From positions 1 through 38,603 of the forward strand of contig CACIJJ010000007.1 of the NCBI GenBank assembly GCA_902587025.1: 38,603 nt of DNA, written 5' to 3'. The notes under the pieces were generated by a model. The model was not told the origin of the DNA. It ran no database searches and was given only the letters and a program-made list of their open reading frames with translations. How positions within the stretch are numbered: position 1 is the first letter of the stretch; every line of letters starts with the position of its first letter. Source of the DNA: an uncultured Candidatus Actinomarina sp. (GTDB taxonomy: Bacteria; Actinomycetota; Acidimicrobiia; Actinomarinales; Actinomarinaceae). Shown piece after piece: positions 16,829 to 23,695 of this stretch. Position numbers and translations under genes: made by a program.

Positions 16829-17284
16829 ATGAAAGTTGTTTTACAAAGAGTTAAATCAGCATCAGTGAAAGTTGATAACTCTTTAATTTCAGAAATTAGC
16901 AGTGGCTATCTTCTTTTATGGTGTATTGAAAAAGGTGATACTCCAGAAGATATTGAAACTCTAACAAACAAGATTATTAATTTGAGAATATTTCCTGACG
17001 AACAAGGAAAAATGAATAAATCAATAATTGATGCTGGTGGTGAAATACTTTTAGTAAGCCAATTTACATTAAGTGGAAATATTCAAAAAGGAAATAGACC
17101 GTCATTTATAAATTCTCAAGATCCTGAGATTGCAAAAAAAATGATTGACGATGTTGCTGAGATATTTTCTGACCGATTAGCAGTTAAACAAGGCATCTTT
17201 GGAGCTTTGATGCAAGTTTCACTTATTAACGACGGTCCTTTAACAATGTTTATTGAATCAAGAAATGGAAAAATACATAGTTAA
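16829..17284 (+). CDS. dtd: D-aminoacyl-tRNA deacylase
   Basis: A 151-residue protein matching DTD, which hydrolyses D-amino acids and glycine mischarged on tRNA. The N-terminal MKVVLQRVKSASVKV, the central catalytic-loop motif SQFTL (within ILLVSQFTLSGN) and the cross-subunit Gly-Pro motif in NDGPLTMFIES are all present. The length is standard. It is a single gene on the plus strand and ends in a 4-bp tail-to-tail overlap with the annealing-protein gene. TATCAT and TATAAT boxes lie 8 and 14 nt before the ATG, so a very short leader is likely. Confidence 0.94.
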   Translation: MKVVLQRVKSASVKVDNSLISEISSGYLLLWCIEKGDTPEDIETLTNKIINLRIFPDEQGKMNKSIIDAGGEILLVSQFTLSGNIQKGNRPSFINSQDPEIAKKMIDDVAEIFSDRLAVKQGIFGALMQVSLINDGPLTMFIESRNGKIHS

Positions 17285-17709
17285 GCAGATTGTAACTTTA
17301 TATTTTTCTTTCCTTCAGCTTCACTAAGTTTTTTATCCAAATAATATTCTTCACCAGCCCAAAGATGTAATCCAAGACCAACTTTCATAGCACATCTTTT
17401 GAATGCATCTGATTCAGCATGCTTAGCATTCATGCCGTCACTTCCTTGATCGTGTTCAACGTCTCCAATTGATGTTATGGTTACTGATTTGCCATCAATT
17501 TGTGTTGTTAGCTTGCCAAAGCAACCAACTACTTTTCCACTATTATCTTGTCTAATCAACTGAACAACTTCCCAATTAAAAGGCCCACATACCTCTAAAA
17601 GTCTTTGAGTAATGACAGAATGAGGAATATAGCTTCCAAATTTACCTTTTGGAGCAGGCTTAATCCACTCATCTGGAAATTGTCTTGATAGTTCATATAA
17701 TTGATTCAT
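17281..17709 (-). CDS. Rad52/Erf-like single-strand annealing protein (putative)
   Basis: A 142-residue protein resembling Rad52/Rad22- and Erf-type single-strand annealing proteins of phages and actinobacteria. The supporting segments are GSYIPHSVITQRLLEVCGPF, WEVVQLIRQD, an ITSIGDVEHDQG strand, and the helix KHAESDAFKRCAMKVGLGLH, equivalent to the A..SDA.KRA...G.G.. helix of the family. Such proteins coat and pair complementary single strands in recombination or repair. Its start overlaps the upstream stop as TAATG, with an AGGAAAT Shine-Dalgarno. It is the last gene of a small minus-strand operon. The assignment rests on pattern recognition, not on an alignment. Confidence 0.6.
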   Translation of the reverse strand: MNQLYELSRQFPDEWIKPAPKGKFGSYIPHSVITQRLLEVCGPFNWEVVQLIRQDNSGKVVGCFGKLTTQIDGKSVTITSIGDVEHDQGSDGMNAKHAESDAFKRCAMKVGLGLHLWAGEEYYLDKKLSEAEGKKNIKLQSA

Positions 17710-18269
17710 TATTTCCTTTCTTTATGACCTAGCTCTTTTGCCCACTTTGGGGCTGTACTGTTATTTGTATTTATACTTTTTAAGTCAGCTTTTTCTTTCC
17801 ATTCTTTATATAAAAAAGTATCACGAATCATTTCGGGATTAATATTCTTAGAATTTGAAAATGCATCAAGACCCTTTAGTTTAGGAACAAAGGTTTGTCC
17901 AAGTATTGCAAGTAGTGATTCAACTAGCTCTTCATTGTTATCCGATTTTTCAATAACCCACTCAATAAATTTTCTTAAATCTTGAACTTTCCAACTATAA
18001 GATTTGTTAAATACAAATACTTCATCTCCAAGCCTTACAGGTCCATTTTCTTCAACATTTTTTGCAATATTTTGATCATTAAAAGACTTAATATTTGTAC
18101 TTGCTTTTTTTACAGTTGAGCTAGTGTTTCGAGCTATCCAAAGGAACTCAATATCGTTTGTTTTTGAGAGTTCCTCTCCATATTCAGTAACAGTAATATC
18201 AAAATCATCACCATCCTGATATGTTATCTCTTTGGTTAAAGATAATATTTCATCTAAATTATTACTCAT
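17709..18269 (-). CDS. Hypothetical protein, operon partner of the annealing protein
   Basis: A 186-residue soluble protein that I do not recognise. The frame is open to 18344, but the ATG at 18269 is chosen because an AGGAG Shine-Dalgarno lies about 6 nt before it. The N-terminal third is acidic; the middle contains GPVRLGDEVFVFNKSYSWKV and a helix-rich stretch to LLAILGQTFVPKLKGLDAF. The basic C-terminus (STAPKWAKELGHKERK) looks flexible. Coupling to the Rad52-like gene through TAATG suggests a shared role in DNA recombination or repair, and the general look resembles phage accessory genes. No catalytic motif is visible. Confidence 0.7.
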   Translation of the reverse strand: MSNNLDEILSLTKEITYQDGDDFDITVTEYGEELSKTNDIEFLWIARNTSSTVKKASTNIKSFNDQNIAKNVEENGPVRLGDEVFVFNKSYSWKVQDLRKFIEWVIEKSDNNEELVESLLAILGQTFVPKLKGLDAFSNSKNINPEMIRDTFLYKEWKEKADLKSINTNNSTAPKWAKELGHKERK

Positions 18270-18282
18270 ATTTACTCCTAAA

Positions 18283-18399
18283 CTAAGCGGCTTTTCTATA
18301 GTCTTCATGACATCTACAGCTGTCACTATGTTGGTAGCAAACAATCACTGCTTCTAATCCGCATGATTTAAGAATATCTTCAATTTTGTTATTTTTCAT
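18283..18399 (-). CDS. Possible small cysteine/histidine-rich protein (38 aa)
   Basis: A 38-codon ORF, starting MKNNKIEDILKSCGLEAVIV, with cysteines at 13, 21, 28 and 30 and histidines at 24 and 31 (the cluster CYQHSDSCRCHEDY). That could bind a metal ion. A TATTAT box lies 7 nt before its ATG, predicting a leaderless mRNA. The Shine-Dalgarno of the next gene follows directly after its TAG, 13 bp before the next ATG. These placements suggest a real first gene of the annealing-protein operon. Without homologues it could also be an accidental ORF in a leader. Confidence 0.42.
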   Translation of the reverse strand: MKNNKIEDILKSCGLEAVIVCYQHSDSCRCHEDYRKAA

Positions 18400-18406
18400 A
18401 AAAGAA

Positions 18407-18412
18407 ATAATA
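18407..18412 (-). promoter_or_regulatory. -10-like TATTAT upstream of the small ORF and annealing-protein operon
   Basis: On the minus strand TATTAT ends 7 nt before the ATG at 18399. No good -35 box is seen. It lies in the divergent region shared with the glutamate dehydrogenase gene. Confidence 0.38.
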
Positions 18413-18482
18413 GAAAACGGATACGACAAAAAATGTAAAAAAACATACAACAGGTAATTTTTTAGAATAAGATAGCCATGTA

Positions 18483-19745
18483 ATGAGTAATTTAGACCTT
18501 TTTGGGTCAAACATGTATAAAGAAGTCATTAAGCAATATGATGAAGTAACTGATTTCATTAATCTTGATTCGAATATTAGAGAAAGATTAAAACTACCTC
18601 AAAGAGCACTAACAGTGACATTTCCATTCAGAAGAGATGAGTATGATGAGGTAGAAACTGTAATTGGATACCGCGTACAACATGTCTTATCAATGGGACC
18701 AACTAAAGGTGGTATCAGATATGCTTCGAACGTAAATTTAGGAGAAGTTACAGCTCTAGCAATTTTGATGTCATGGAAGTCGGCAATTGTTGGGTTACCC
18801 TACGGTGGAGCAAAGGGTGGTGTTGCAATTGATCCAACTCCTCTTTCAAAACAAGAGAAACAAAGGGTTACAAGAAGATACACAGCTGAGTTGTTGCCAG
18901 TAATTGGTGTTGACAAAGACATCCCAGGTCCAGATCTTGGAACAGATGAACAGACAATGGCATGGATCATGGATACCTACAGTAATTTCGTCGGCTCGCC
19001 ACAACCAGGAATTGTGACTGGTAAACCAGCTTCACTCGGAGGCTCTATCACAAGAAGAGAAGCAACCGGAAGAGGTGTCGTAGCTATTGCAAACGCAGCT
19101 TTAGATAAATTAAATTTAAAATATGAAAACTCAACAGTTGTTATCCAAGGATTTGGAAATGTTGGTAGGTATGCGGCTCTTGACTCGTACGAAAGAGGAG
19201 CAAAAGTAATTGCTGTAAATGATTTAGGAGGTGCTATTTATAATAAGAATGGAATTAATATTCCCGAACTCTTTAAGCACATAGCTAAAAACAAATCTGT
19301 AAAAGACTTTAATGGTGCAGATAATTTTGATGATGAAATATTGGAAATTGAATGTGATATTTTAATTCCTGCTGCTGTTGGAGGTGTTATCAAATCAAAT
19401 AACGCAGACAATATTAAAGCAAAAATTATTGTTGAGGGAGCAAATTCACCAACAACCCTTAGTGCAGATAAAATATTGAGGGATAATGGAGTTTTACTAA
19501 TACCCGATATTCTTGCAAATGCAGGTGGCGTTACTGCTAGTTATTTTGAATGGGTTCAAAATACACAGAATTATTTATGGAAAGAAAAAGAATTACACGA
19601 ACGATTGATCGATGTTCTAACTTCAGCCTTTGAAGAGGTATGGATTATTTCTGAAAAGAATAAAGTTGACCTAAGAACAGCTGCTTTGATTAAAGGAATT
19701 AAAAAAGTGGCTGCTGCAAAATTAACTAGAGGATTATTTCCGTAA
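18483..19745 (+). CDS. Glutamate dehydrogenase (Glu/Leu/Phe/Val dehydrogenase family)
   Basis: A 420-residue enzyme of the glutamate dehydrogenase family, interconverting glutamate and 2-oxoglutarate with ammonia. Substrate lysines lie in GPTKGGIRY (Lys75) and GLPYGGAKGG (Lys111), and the catalytic aspartate in IPGPDLGTDEQTMAWI (Asp151). The dinucleotide-binding motif is VVIQGFGNVGRYAA. The length and motifs fit the NAD-type GDHs (RocG/GudB-like), but cofactor choice is not certain. The upstream ATG at 18478 is followed at once by a stop, so 18483 is used. Its end overlaps the nuclease gene by 12 bp tail-to-tail. It could recycle the glutamate produced by GABA aminotransferase. Confidence 0.93.
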   Translation: MSNLDLFGSNMYKEVIKQYDEVTDFINLDSNIRERLKLPQRALTVTFPFRRDEYDEVETVIGYRVQHVLSMGPTKGGIRYASNVNLGEVTALAILMSWKSAIVGLPYGGAKGGVAIDPTPLSKQEKQRVTRRYTAELLPVIGVDKDIPGPDLGTDEQTMAWIMDTYSNFVGSPQPGIVTGKPASLGGSITRREATGRGVVAIANAALDKLNLKYENSTVVIQGFGNVGRYAALDSYERGAKVIAVNDLGGAIYNKNGINIPELFKHIAKNKSVKDFNGADNFDDEILEIECDILIPAAVGGVIKSNNADNIKAKIIVEGANSPTTLSADKILRDNGVLLIPDILANAGGVTASYFEWVQNTQNYLWKEKELHERLIDVLTSAFEEVWIISEKNKVDLRTAALIKGIKKVAAAKLTRGLFP

Positions 19746-20705
19746 AAATTCTTCTATATCTTTAACTATTTTATTTTTTGTAATATTCAATTCTTCCAAA
19801 TTTTTATTGATTTCATCTAGATTTGTATTTTTTAATGGACTGTTGTCAGGAAGATTATCTAAACCTCCAACTAAATTTATAGCTTCTAATGTATCATTAA
19901 TTTCATCTATTTTTTCATTACAATTTTCAAGCTCAACTGTATTTGGTGCATTTTTATTAAACTCTGGGCAAATTGGCTTGTAGTAACACCAATCACATAA
20001 TGTATTTTTGATTGTTGGAAAATTGTTACTTTCAAATGCAACTTTAATATTATTCCATATCTCTAAAATCTCTTTTTCAGCATTTTTAAGCATCTCTTCA
20101 TCTACTTTCATTGTGTGAATAGTTGAGTTTTGTAAATAAATTAATTTTAATTCAGCTGGTGTTTCACCAATTTCATTTTTGATCAATAATGCATACAACT
20201 TTAATGCAAAAAATCTTGGTTCTTTGTATTTAGCATTTGGAGCTTTTCCTGATTTGTAATCTACAATAATTAACTCACCTTTATCATTTCTATCCATCCG
20301 GTCTAATATTCCACGTAAATTTAAATCCTCTATAGAGCCTCTAACCCATCTTTCTCTTTCTAAAGGATCAAATAACGCAGGATTTTCAAGAGTTAAATAA
20401 TTAGAAAGAAGCTTTAATCCATCTAATCCCCATTCTCGTTCTTCGGATTGATCATTAAATAGATGAACATGTTCATCACTTGCTCGTACATCTGTCCAAA
20501 CTTTCCTGAATAAATTATGAAGATTTTCTAGATTTCTTTCTTCTTTAGGTAAATCAAATATTTTTTCTAGAGCTTCGTGTACAGTAGTTCCTTTAGCTTG
20601 TACTTCATTAGTTGGCTCTTTAATTTTGTCAATATTCGCAAACTTAAATTGTTTAGGGCAAGTTTTAAACTGAGATGCTCTTGATGGTGACAAATTTTTA
20701 ATCAT
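19734..20705 (-). CDS. PD-(D/E)XK nuclease, RecB/Cas4/AddB-like with Fe-S cysteines
   Basis: A 323-residue RecB-family nuclease. The active-site motifs are His43 (GTTVHEALE), GILDRMD with Asp135, and the VDYKSGK motif with Asp149 and Lys151. Cys16 (FKTCPKQF) and Cys237, Cys240 and Cys246 (LCDWCYYKPICPEF) match the four-cysteine [4Fe-4S] arrangement of Cas4 and AddB. Residues about 258-323 add a predicted coiled-coil tail. No cas genes or CRISPR repeats are nearby, so it is more likely a stand-alone DNA-repair nuclease, as seen in many actinobacteria. It faces the glutamate dehydrogenase gene with a 12-bp overlap. Confidence 0.88.
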   Translation of the reverse strand: MIKNLSPSRASQFKTCPKQFKFANIDKIKEPTNEVQAKGTTVHEALEKIFDLPKEERNLENLHNLFRKVWTDVRASDEHVHLFNDQSEEREWGLDGLKLLSNYLTLENPALFDPLERERWVRGSIEDLNLRGILDRMDRNDKGELIIVDYKSGKAPNAKYKEPRFFALKLYALLIKNEIGETPAELKLIYLQNSTIHTMKVDEEMLKNAEKEILEIWNNIKVAFESNNFPTIKNTLCDWCYYKPICPEFNKNAPNTVELENCNEKIDEINDTLEAINLVGGLDNLPDNSPLKNTNLDEINKNLEELNITKNKIVKDIEEFLRK

Positions 20706-20756
20706 ATATAAATCATAACTATTTAATGTTTATTTTATTGTCAAGTAGTCTTTGTC

Positions 20757-20765
20757 TGTGGATAA
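20757..20765 (-). promoter_or_regulatory. Perfect DnaA-box 9-mer
   Basis: TGTGGATAA on the plus strand reads as the consensus DnaA box TTATCCACA on the minus strand. It is a single box, not a cluster, so an origin is not indicated. It might serve as a DnaA regulatory site or be a chance match. Confidence 0.4.
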
Positions 20766-20808
20766 GTTTTTAAAAATTTTACAAATACTTGGAGTTTTGT
20801 CATTTATC

Positions 20809-20838
20809 TTGTACTTCATTGTTGCTATCTTATACAAT
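20809..20838 (+). promoter_or_regulatory. Promoter-like TTGTAC-N18-TACAAT upstream of inositol-1-phosphate synthase
   Basis: TTGTAC at 20809-20814 and TACAAT at 20833-20838 are separated by 18 bp, a good sigma-70-type geometry. The 5' untranslated region would be about 75 nt, long for this window. Confidence 0.48.
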
Positions 20839-20842
20839 TCTG

Positions 20843-20850
20843 CCAGCTGG
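20843..20850. promoter_or_regulatory. CCAGCTGG palindrome just downstream of the promoter
   Basis: A perfect 8-bp palindrome starting 4 bp after the TACAAT box, near the predicted transcript start, where a repressor could block transcription. It is unusually GC-rich for this sequence. No known operator is recognised. Confidence 0.3.
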
Positions 20851-20921
20851 TATAACTATATATTTGGTGGTTAATCAAAGATGTTATTTTTGTTATATCC
20901 CATATCAGTTAAAGTAATTTA

Positions 20922-21998
20922 ATGACCGATTCGAAAATAAACGTTGCAATATTAGGAGTAGGAAACTGTGCTAGCTCTTTTGTACAAGGCCTTGAATATT
21001 ATAAAAGTGAACAAGATGAAAATGGTTTAATTTCAGATGTAATTGGTGGCTATCGTGTTTCAGATATTGATGTTGTTTGTGCCTTTGATATTAATAAATC
21101 AAAAGTGGGAAAAGACTTATCGGAAGCAATATTTGAAGAACCAAACAATACTGTAAAATTCGCAGAAGTACCTAATTTAGGTGTAAATGTAAAACCAGGA
21201 AAAGTTCTTGACGGTATAGGTAAATTTGTAGAAGACATTATTGACCCAACTGAAGATTCAGAAAATGTCATTAAAGATTTAAAAGAATCTGGTGCGGAAA
21301 TATTAATAAATTTACTTCCGGTCGGTTCTGATGAGGCAGTTAAATTTTATGCTGATTGTGCGATTGCTGCAAATGTTGGATTTATAAATTGCATCCCAGT
21401 TTTTATTGCTCGAGATGATGAATGGTATAAAAAGTTTAAAGACAATAATGTCCCTCTTATTGGAGACGATATTAAAAGCCAAGTTGGTGCAACAATTGTC
21501 CATAGAGTTTTAGCTCAATTATTTTCTGATAGGGGAGTTAATTTAAAAAGATCTTATCAGTTGAATGTTGGTGGAAATATGGATTTTCTTAATATGCTTG
21601 AAGAAGATCGTCTTGAAACAAAAAGAACAAGTAAAACATCTTCAGTTACATCGGTTGCAAACAAAGGTAAAGGAATGGATCCAAAAAATGTTAGAATCGG
21701 TCCATCAGATTATGTCGAGTGGCTTGAAGATAGAAAAAAAGCATTTATTCGCTTAGAGGGTGAATCATTTGGAGGAGTACCACTTAATATAGAAGTTCAA
21801 TTAGAAGTATGGGATTCACCAAACAGTGCAGGTGTAGTAATTGATGCTGTTAGATATATGAAATTTTTTAAAGATGCAGATGATTTAGAATCTCTTGATT
21901 TAGTATCAGCTTGGTTAATGAAGGCACCTGCAAAAGCTGCAAAAGATTCTGATACTTTACAAAAGTTACATGAACTTACACATCAAGAAGAAGATTAA
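20922..21998 (+). CDS. Inositol-1-phosphate synthase (actinobacterial type)
   Basis: A 358-residue enzyme that converts glucose 6-phosphate to 1L-myo-inositol 1-phosphate with NAD. The nucleotide-binding start is ILGVGNCASSFVQGLEYYK, and the conserved PVFIARDDEWYKKF, GDDIKSQVGATIVHR and LNVGGNMDFLNM segments follow. Its length is close to the M. tuberculosis Ino1 protein (367 residues). The enzyme feeds phosphatidylinositol and possibly mycothiol-type thiols, which supports an actinobacterial origin. It is a single gene with the long regulatory upstream region described separately, and it ends in a 4-bp overlap with the convergent aminotransferase. Confidence 0.95.
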   Translation: MTDSKINVAILGVGNCASSFVQGLEYYKSEQDENGLISDVIGGYRVSDIDVVCAFDINKSKVGKDLSEAIFEEPNNTVKFAEVPNLGVNVKPGKVLDGIGKFVEDIIDPTEDSENVIKDLKESGAEILINLLPVGSDEAVKFYADCAIAANVGFINCIPVFIARDDEWYKKFKDNNVPLIGDDIKSQVGATIVHRVLAQLFSDRGVNLKRSYQLNVGGNMDFLNMLEEDRLETKRTSKTSSVTSVANKGKGMDPKNVRIGPSDYVEWLEDRKKAFIRLEGESFGGVPLNIEVQLEVWDSPNSAGVVIDAVRYMKFFKDADDLESLDLVSAWLMKAPAKAAKDSDTLQKLHELTHQEED

Positions 21999-23263
21999 AT
22001 TTTTTCCAAAGCATTATTAAACATTTCCATTGCCTCTCTTACTTGATTTAATGGTGTAGTTAAGGGACCCATAAACCTTATAACGTTTCCCTCTTTTCCA
22101 CAGTTCACAAGAAGCAATCCGTTCTTCTTTGAATTACTTATGATTTTTGTAGCTAATTCTTTAGATGAAGTTTTATTGTTTTTATTTTCGACAATTTCTA
22201 CACCCTTCATTATTCCATAACCTCTAACATCTCCAATAAACTCAAAATTTTCTTTCATGGTTTCAAGAGATTTTTCCATTATCAATTCTTGTTTGTGTAC
22301 TTTTTCTAGAAGATTGTCCTTATCAAAAACGTCAAGAACTCCAAGAGCAGCAGTACATGAAATTGGTGAAGCACCAAATGTACTACCAATTCCAGCATCA
22401 TGAACAGAGTCCATAATTTTAGATTTGCCAACAACAGCTGCAAGAGGAAACCCTCCACCTATACCTTTAGCTAAAGTAACCATGTCAGGCTCAACATTTA
22501 CTTTTGTTGCACCAAACATTTCACCAGTTCTTCCAAATCCTGTTTGAACTTCATCAAAAATTAACAGAATGTTATGATTTTTTGTAATCTCTCTGAGTTT
22601 TTTAAGAAACCTTTTAGAAGCAGGAATGTATCCTCCTTCACCTAGTTGAATTTCAACAACTATTGCAGCAATGTCATTAGGGTCAATTTTTTTTGAAATT
22701 AAGTTTTGAAGTTGGTTTATAACTTTATCATCAGATATGCCTCTGTAATCATATGGAAAATCAATATGGCTTATAAATTTAGGAAAGGGTCCAAATCCTT
22801 CTTTATATGGCTTTTCTTTGCCAGTTAAACCCATAGCTAAATAAGTTCTCCCATGGAAACCTCCTTTGAATGCAATTATTTTCTCTCTACCAGTTGCATA
22901 CCTTGCTATTTTTATTGCATTTTCTACTGCTTCAGCTCCGCTATTAACAAGGAAGGTTTTTGTTTTTTGTTTTATTGGATATCTTTTATTTATTTGGTCA
23001 CATAGTTCAACTGCATTTTCATGTGGTGCAAACGCAAAGCATGAATGTGAGTAGTCATTTAACTGTTTTTTTACTCTTTTAACAACTCTTGGGTTTAAAT
23101 GTCCAGTATTGAGAACGGCATACCCACCAACAAAATCTAGGTAACGGTTATTTTTTTTATCCCAAATTTCTGCATTTTTACCTTTAGCTATAAATGAATC
23201 CATTGTTGGATACCACGCAGAAGGTACATTTTTTTTAATTGAAGTCATACTCTGGGAAGGCAT
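21995..23263 (-). CDS. 4-aminobutyrate (GABA) aminotransferase, class III
   Basis: A 422-residue PLP-dependent class III aminotransferase with close pattern similarity to GabT. Segments include DFVGGYAVLNTGHLNPRVV, VNSGAEAVENAIKIAR, FHGRTYLAMGLTGK, IFDEVQTGFGRTGEMF (Asp237 for the pyridine nitrogen) and TLAKGIGGGFPL (Lys266 as the Schiff-base lysine). GabT moves the amino group of GABA to 2-oxoglutarate, giving succinic semialdehyde. The segment corresponding to the usual EPVQGEGG reads EIQLGEGG, so active-site specificity could be altered and other omega-amino substrates are possible. No succinate semialdehyde dehydrogenase is adjacent. A second in-frame ATG is four codons into the coding sequence after the first (Met6). 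Confidence 0.87.
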   Translation of the reverse strand: MPSQSMTSIKKNVPSAWYPTMDSFIAKGKNAEIWDKKNNRYLDFVGGYAVLNTGHLNPRVVKRVKKQLNDYSHSCFAFAPHENAVELCDQINKRYPIKQKTKTFLVNSGAEAVENAIKIARYATGREKIIAFKGGFHGRTYLAMGLTGKEKPYKEGFGPFPKFISHIDFPYDYRGISDDKVINQLQNLISKKIDPNDIAAIVVEIQLGEGGYIPASKRFLKKLREITKNHNILLIFDEVQTGFGRTGEMFGATKVNVEPDMVTLAKGIGGGFPLAAVVGKSKIMDSVHDAGIGSTFGASPISCTAALGVLDVFDKDNLLEKVHKQELIMEKSLETMKENFEFIGDVRGYGIMKGVEIVENKNNKTSSKELATKIISNSKKNGLLLVNCGKEGNVIRFMGPLTTPLNQVREAMEMFNNALEKI

Positions 23264-23311
23264 AGATTTTACTGTAACTGAAATACCCTAAATACTCAAT
23301 TTAATAGCTAT

Positions 23312-23317
23312 TAAAAT
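23312..23317 (+). promoter_or_regulatory. -10-like TAAAAT of the cell-wall operon
   Basis: TAAAAT ends 6 nt before the ATG at 23324, placing the transcript start at the start codon. It would drive the five-gene membrane protein / hydrolase / MurF-like / ddl / HAD operon as a leaderless mRNA. Confidence 0.42.
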
Positions 23318-23323
23318 GATTTA

Positions 23324-23695
23324 ATGGAAACAAGTACCTTAAATTTTATAGGAACGGTCAGTGCTACAATTTGTGGAATAAGTGGATTTATGATGCTGGC
23401 AATGAATTTCATAAAAAAATATCAAAGTAAAAAAATTGGGAATAATTTAATATTTGCATCAGTCATTTCATTAATAATTCAATCGTTGCTTGTTTCATAT
23501 ACTTATACAATAAATGAAAATATTGGATCTTTTTATTTGTTTTATGCGGTAGTTGTACTGTTTACACTTACATTTTTGTACGTTTATAGATTTCAAATGA
23601 ATGAGAAATATTATCTTTATTGGGGTATCGCTTTGCTTTATCTCATGGGTCTTGAAATGAGAACTATAGATACTATAGGAGAATATCTAAACTGA
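23324..23695 (+). CDS. Small multi-pass membrane protein of unknown function
   Basis: A 123-residue protein with about four hydrophobic helices: residues 8-30, 42-60, 68-88 and 97-112, separated by short loops rich in Lys, Tyr and Asn. No motif is recognised. Its stop overlaps the start of the alpha/beta hydrolase (TGATG), and the downstream genes act in peptidoglycan precursor synthesis, so it probably has a cell-envelope role. It is the first gene of the operon behind a leaderless-type promoter. Confidence 0.78.
   Translation: METSTLNFIGTVSATICGISGFMMLAMNFIKKYQSKKIGNNLIFASVISLIIQSLLVSYTYTINENIGSFYLFYAVVVLFTLTFLYVYRFQMNEKYYLYWGIALLYLMGLEMRTIDTIGEYLN

Larger units (their letters stand above)
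20706..20921. other. 216-bp intergenic region, the largest non-coding stretch in the window
   Basis: This divergent spacer between the nuclease and inositol-1-phosphate synthase genes holds a perfect 9-mer DnaA box, a TTGTAC-N18-TACAAT promoter-like pair and a CCAGCTGG palindrome. I see no tRNA, no credible small ORF and no known riboswitch. Its length is remarkable in a region where most spacers are below 70 bp, so it likely holds real control sites for the synthase gene. Confidence 0.6.

Noticed and set aside
18283-18510. 75-codon version of the small ORF, beginning at 18510
   Set aside because: It would start inside glutamate dehydrogenase on the opposite strand and adds a hydrophobic stretch from the AT-rich spacer; the 38-codon start at 18399 has the promoter spacing.
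19734-20705. Cas4 of a CRISPR system
   Set aside because: The motifs fit Cas4, but there are no repeat arrays or other cas genes in the window; a stand-alone RecB-like nuclease is simpler.
20757-20765. Replication origin at the DnaA box
   Set aside because: Only one perfect box is present and dnaA, dnaN and rpmH are absent; at best it is a regulatory site.
20706-20921. tRNA or known riboswitch in the long spacer
   Set aside because: No cloverleaf, T-loop consensus or conserved riboswitch core could be traced by eye.
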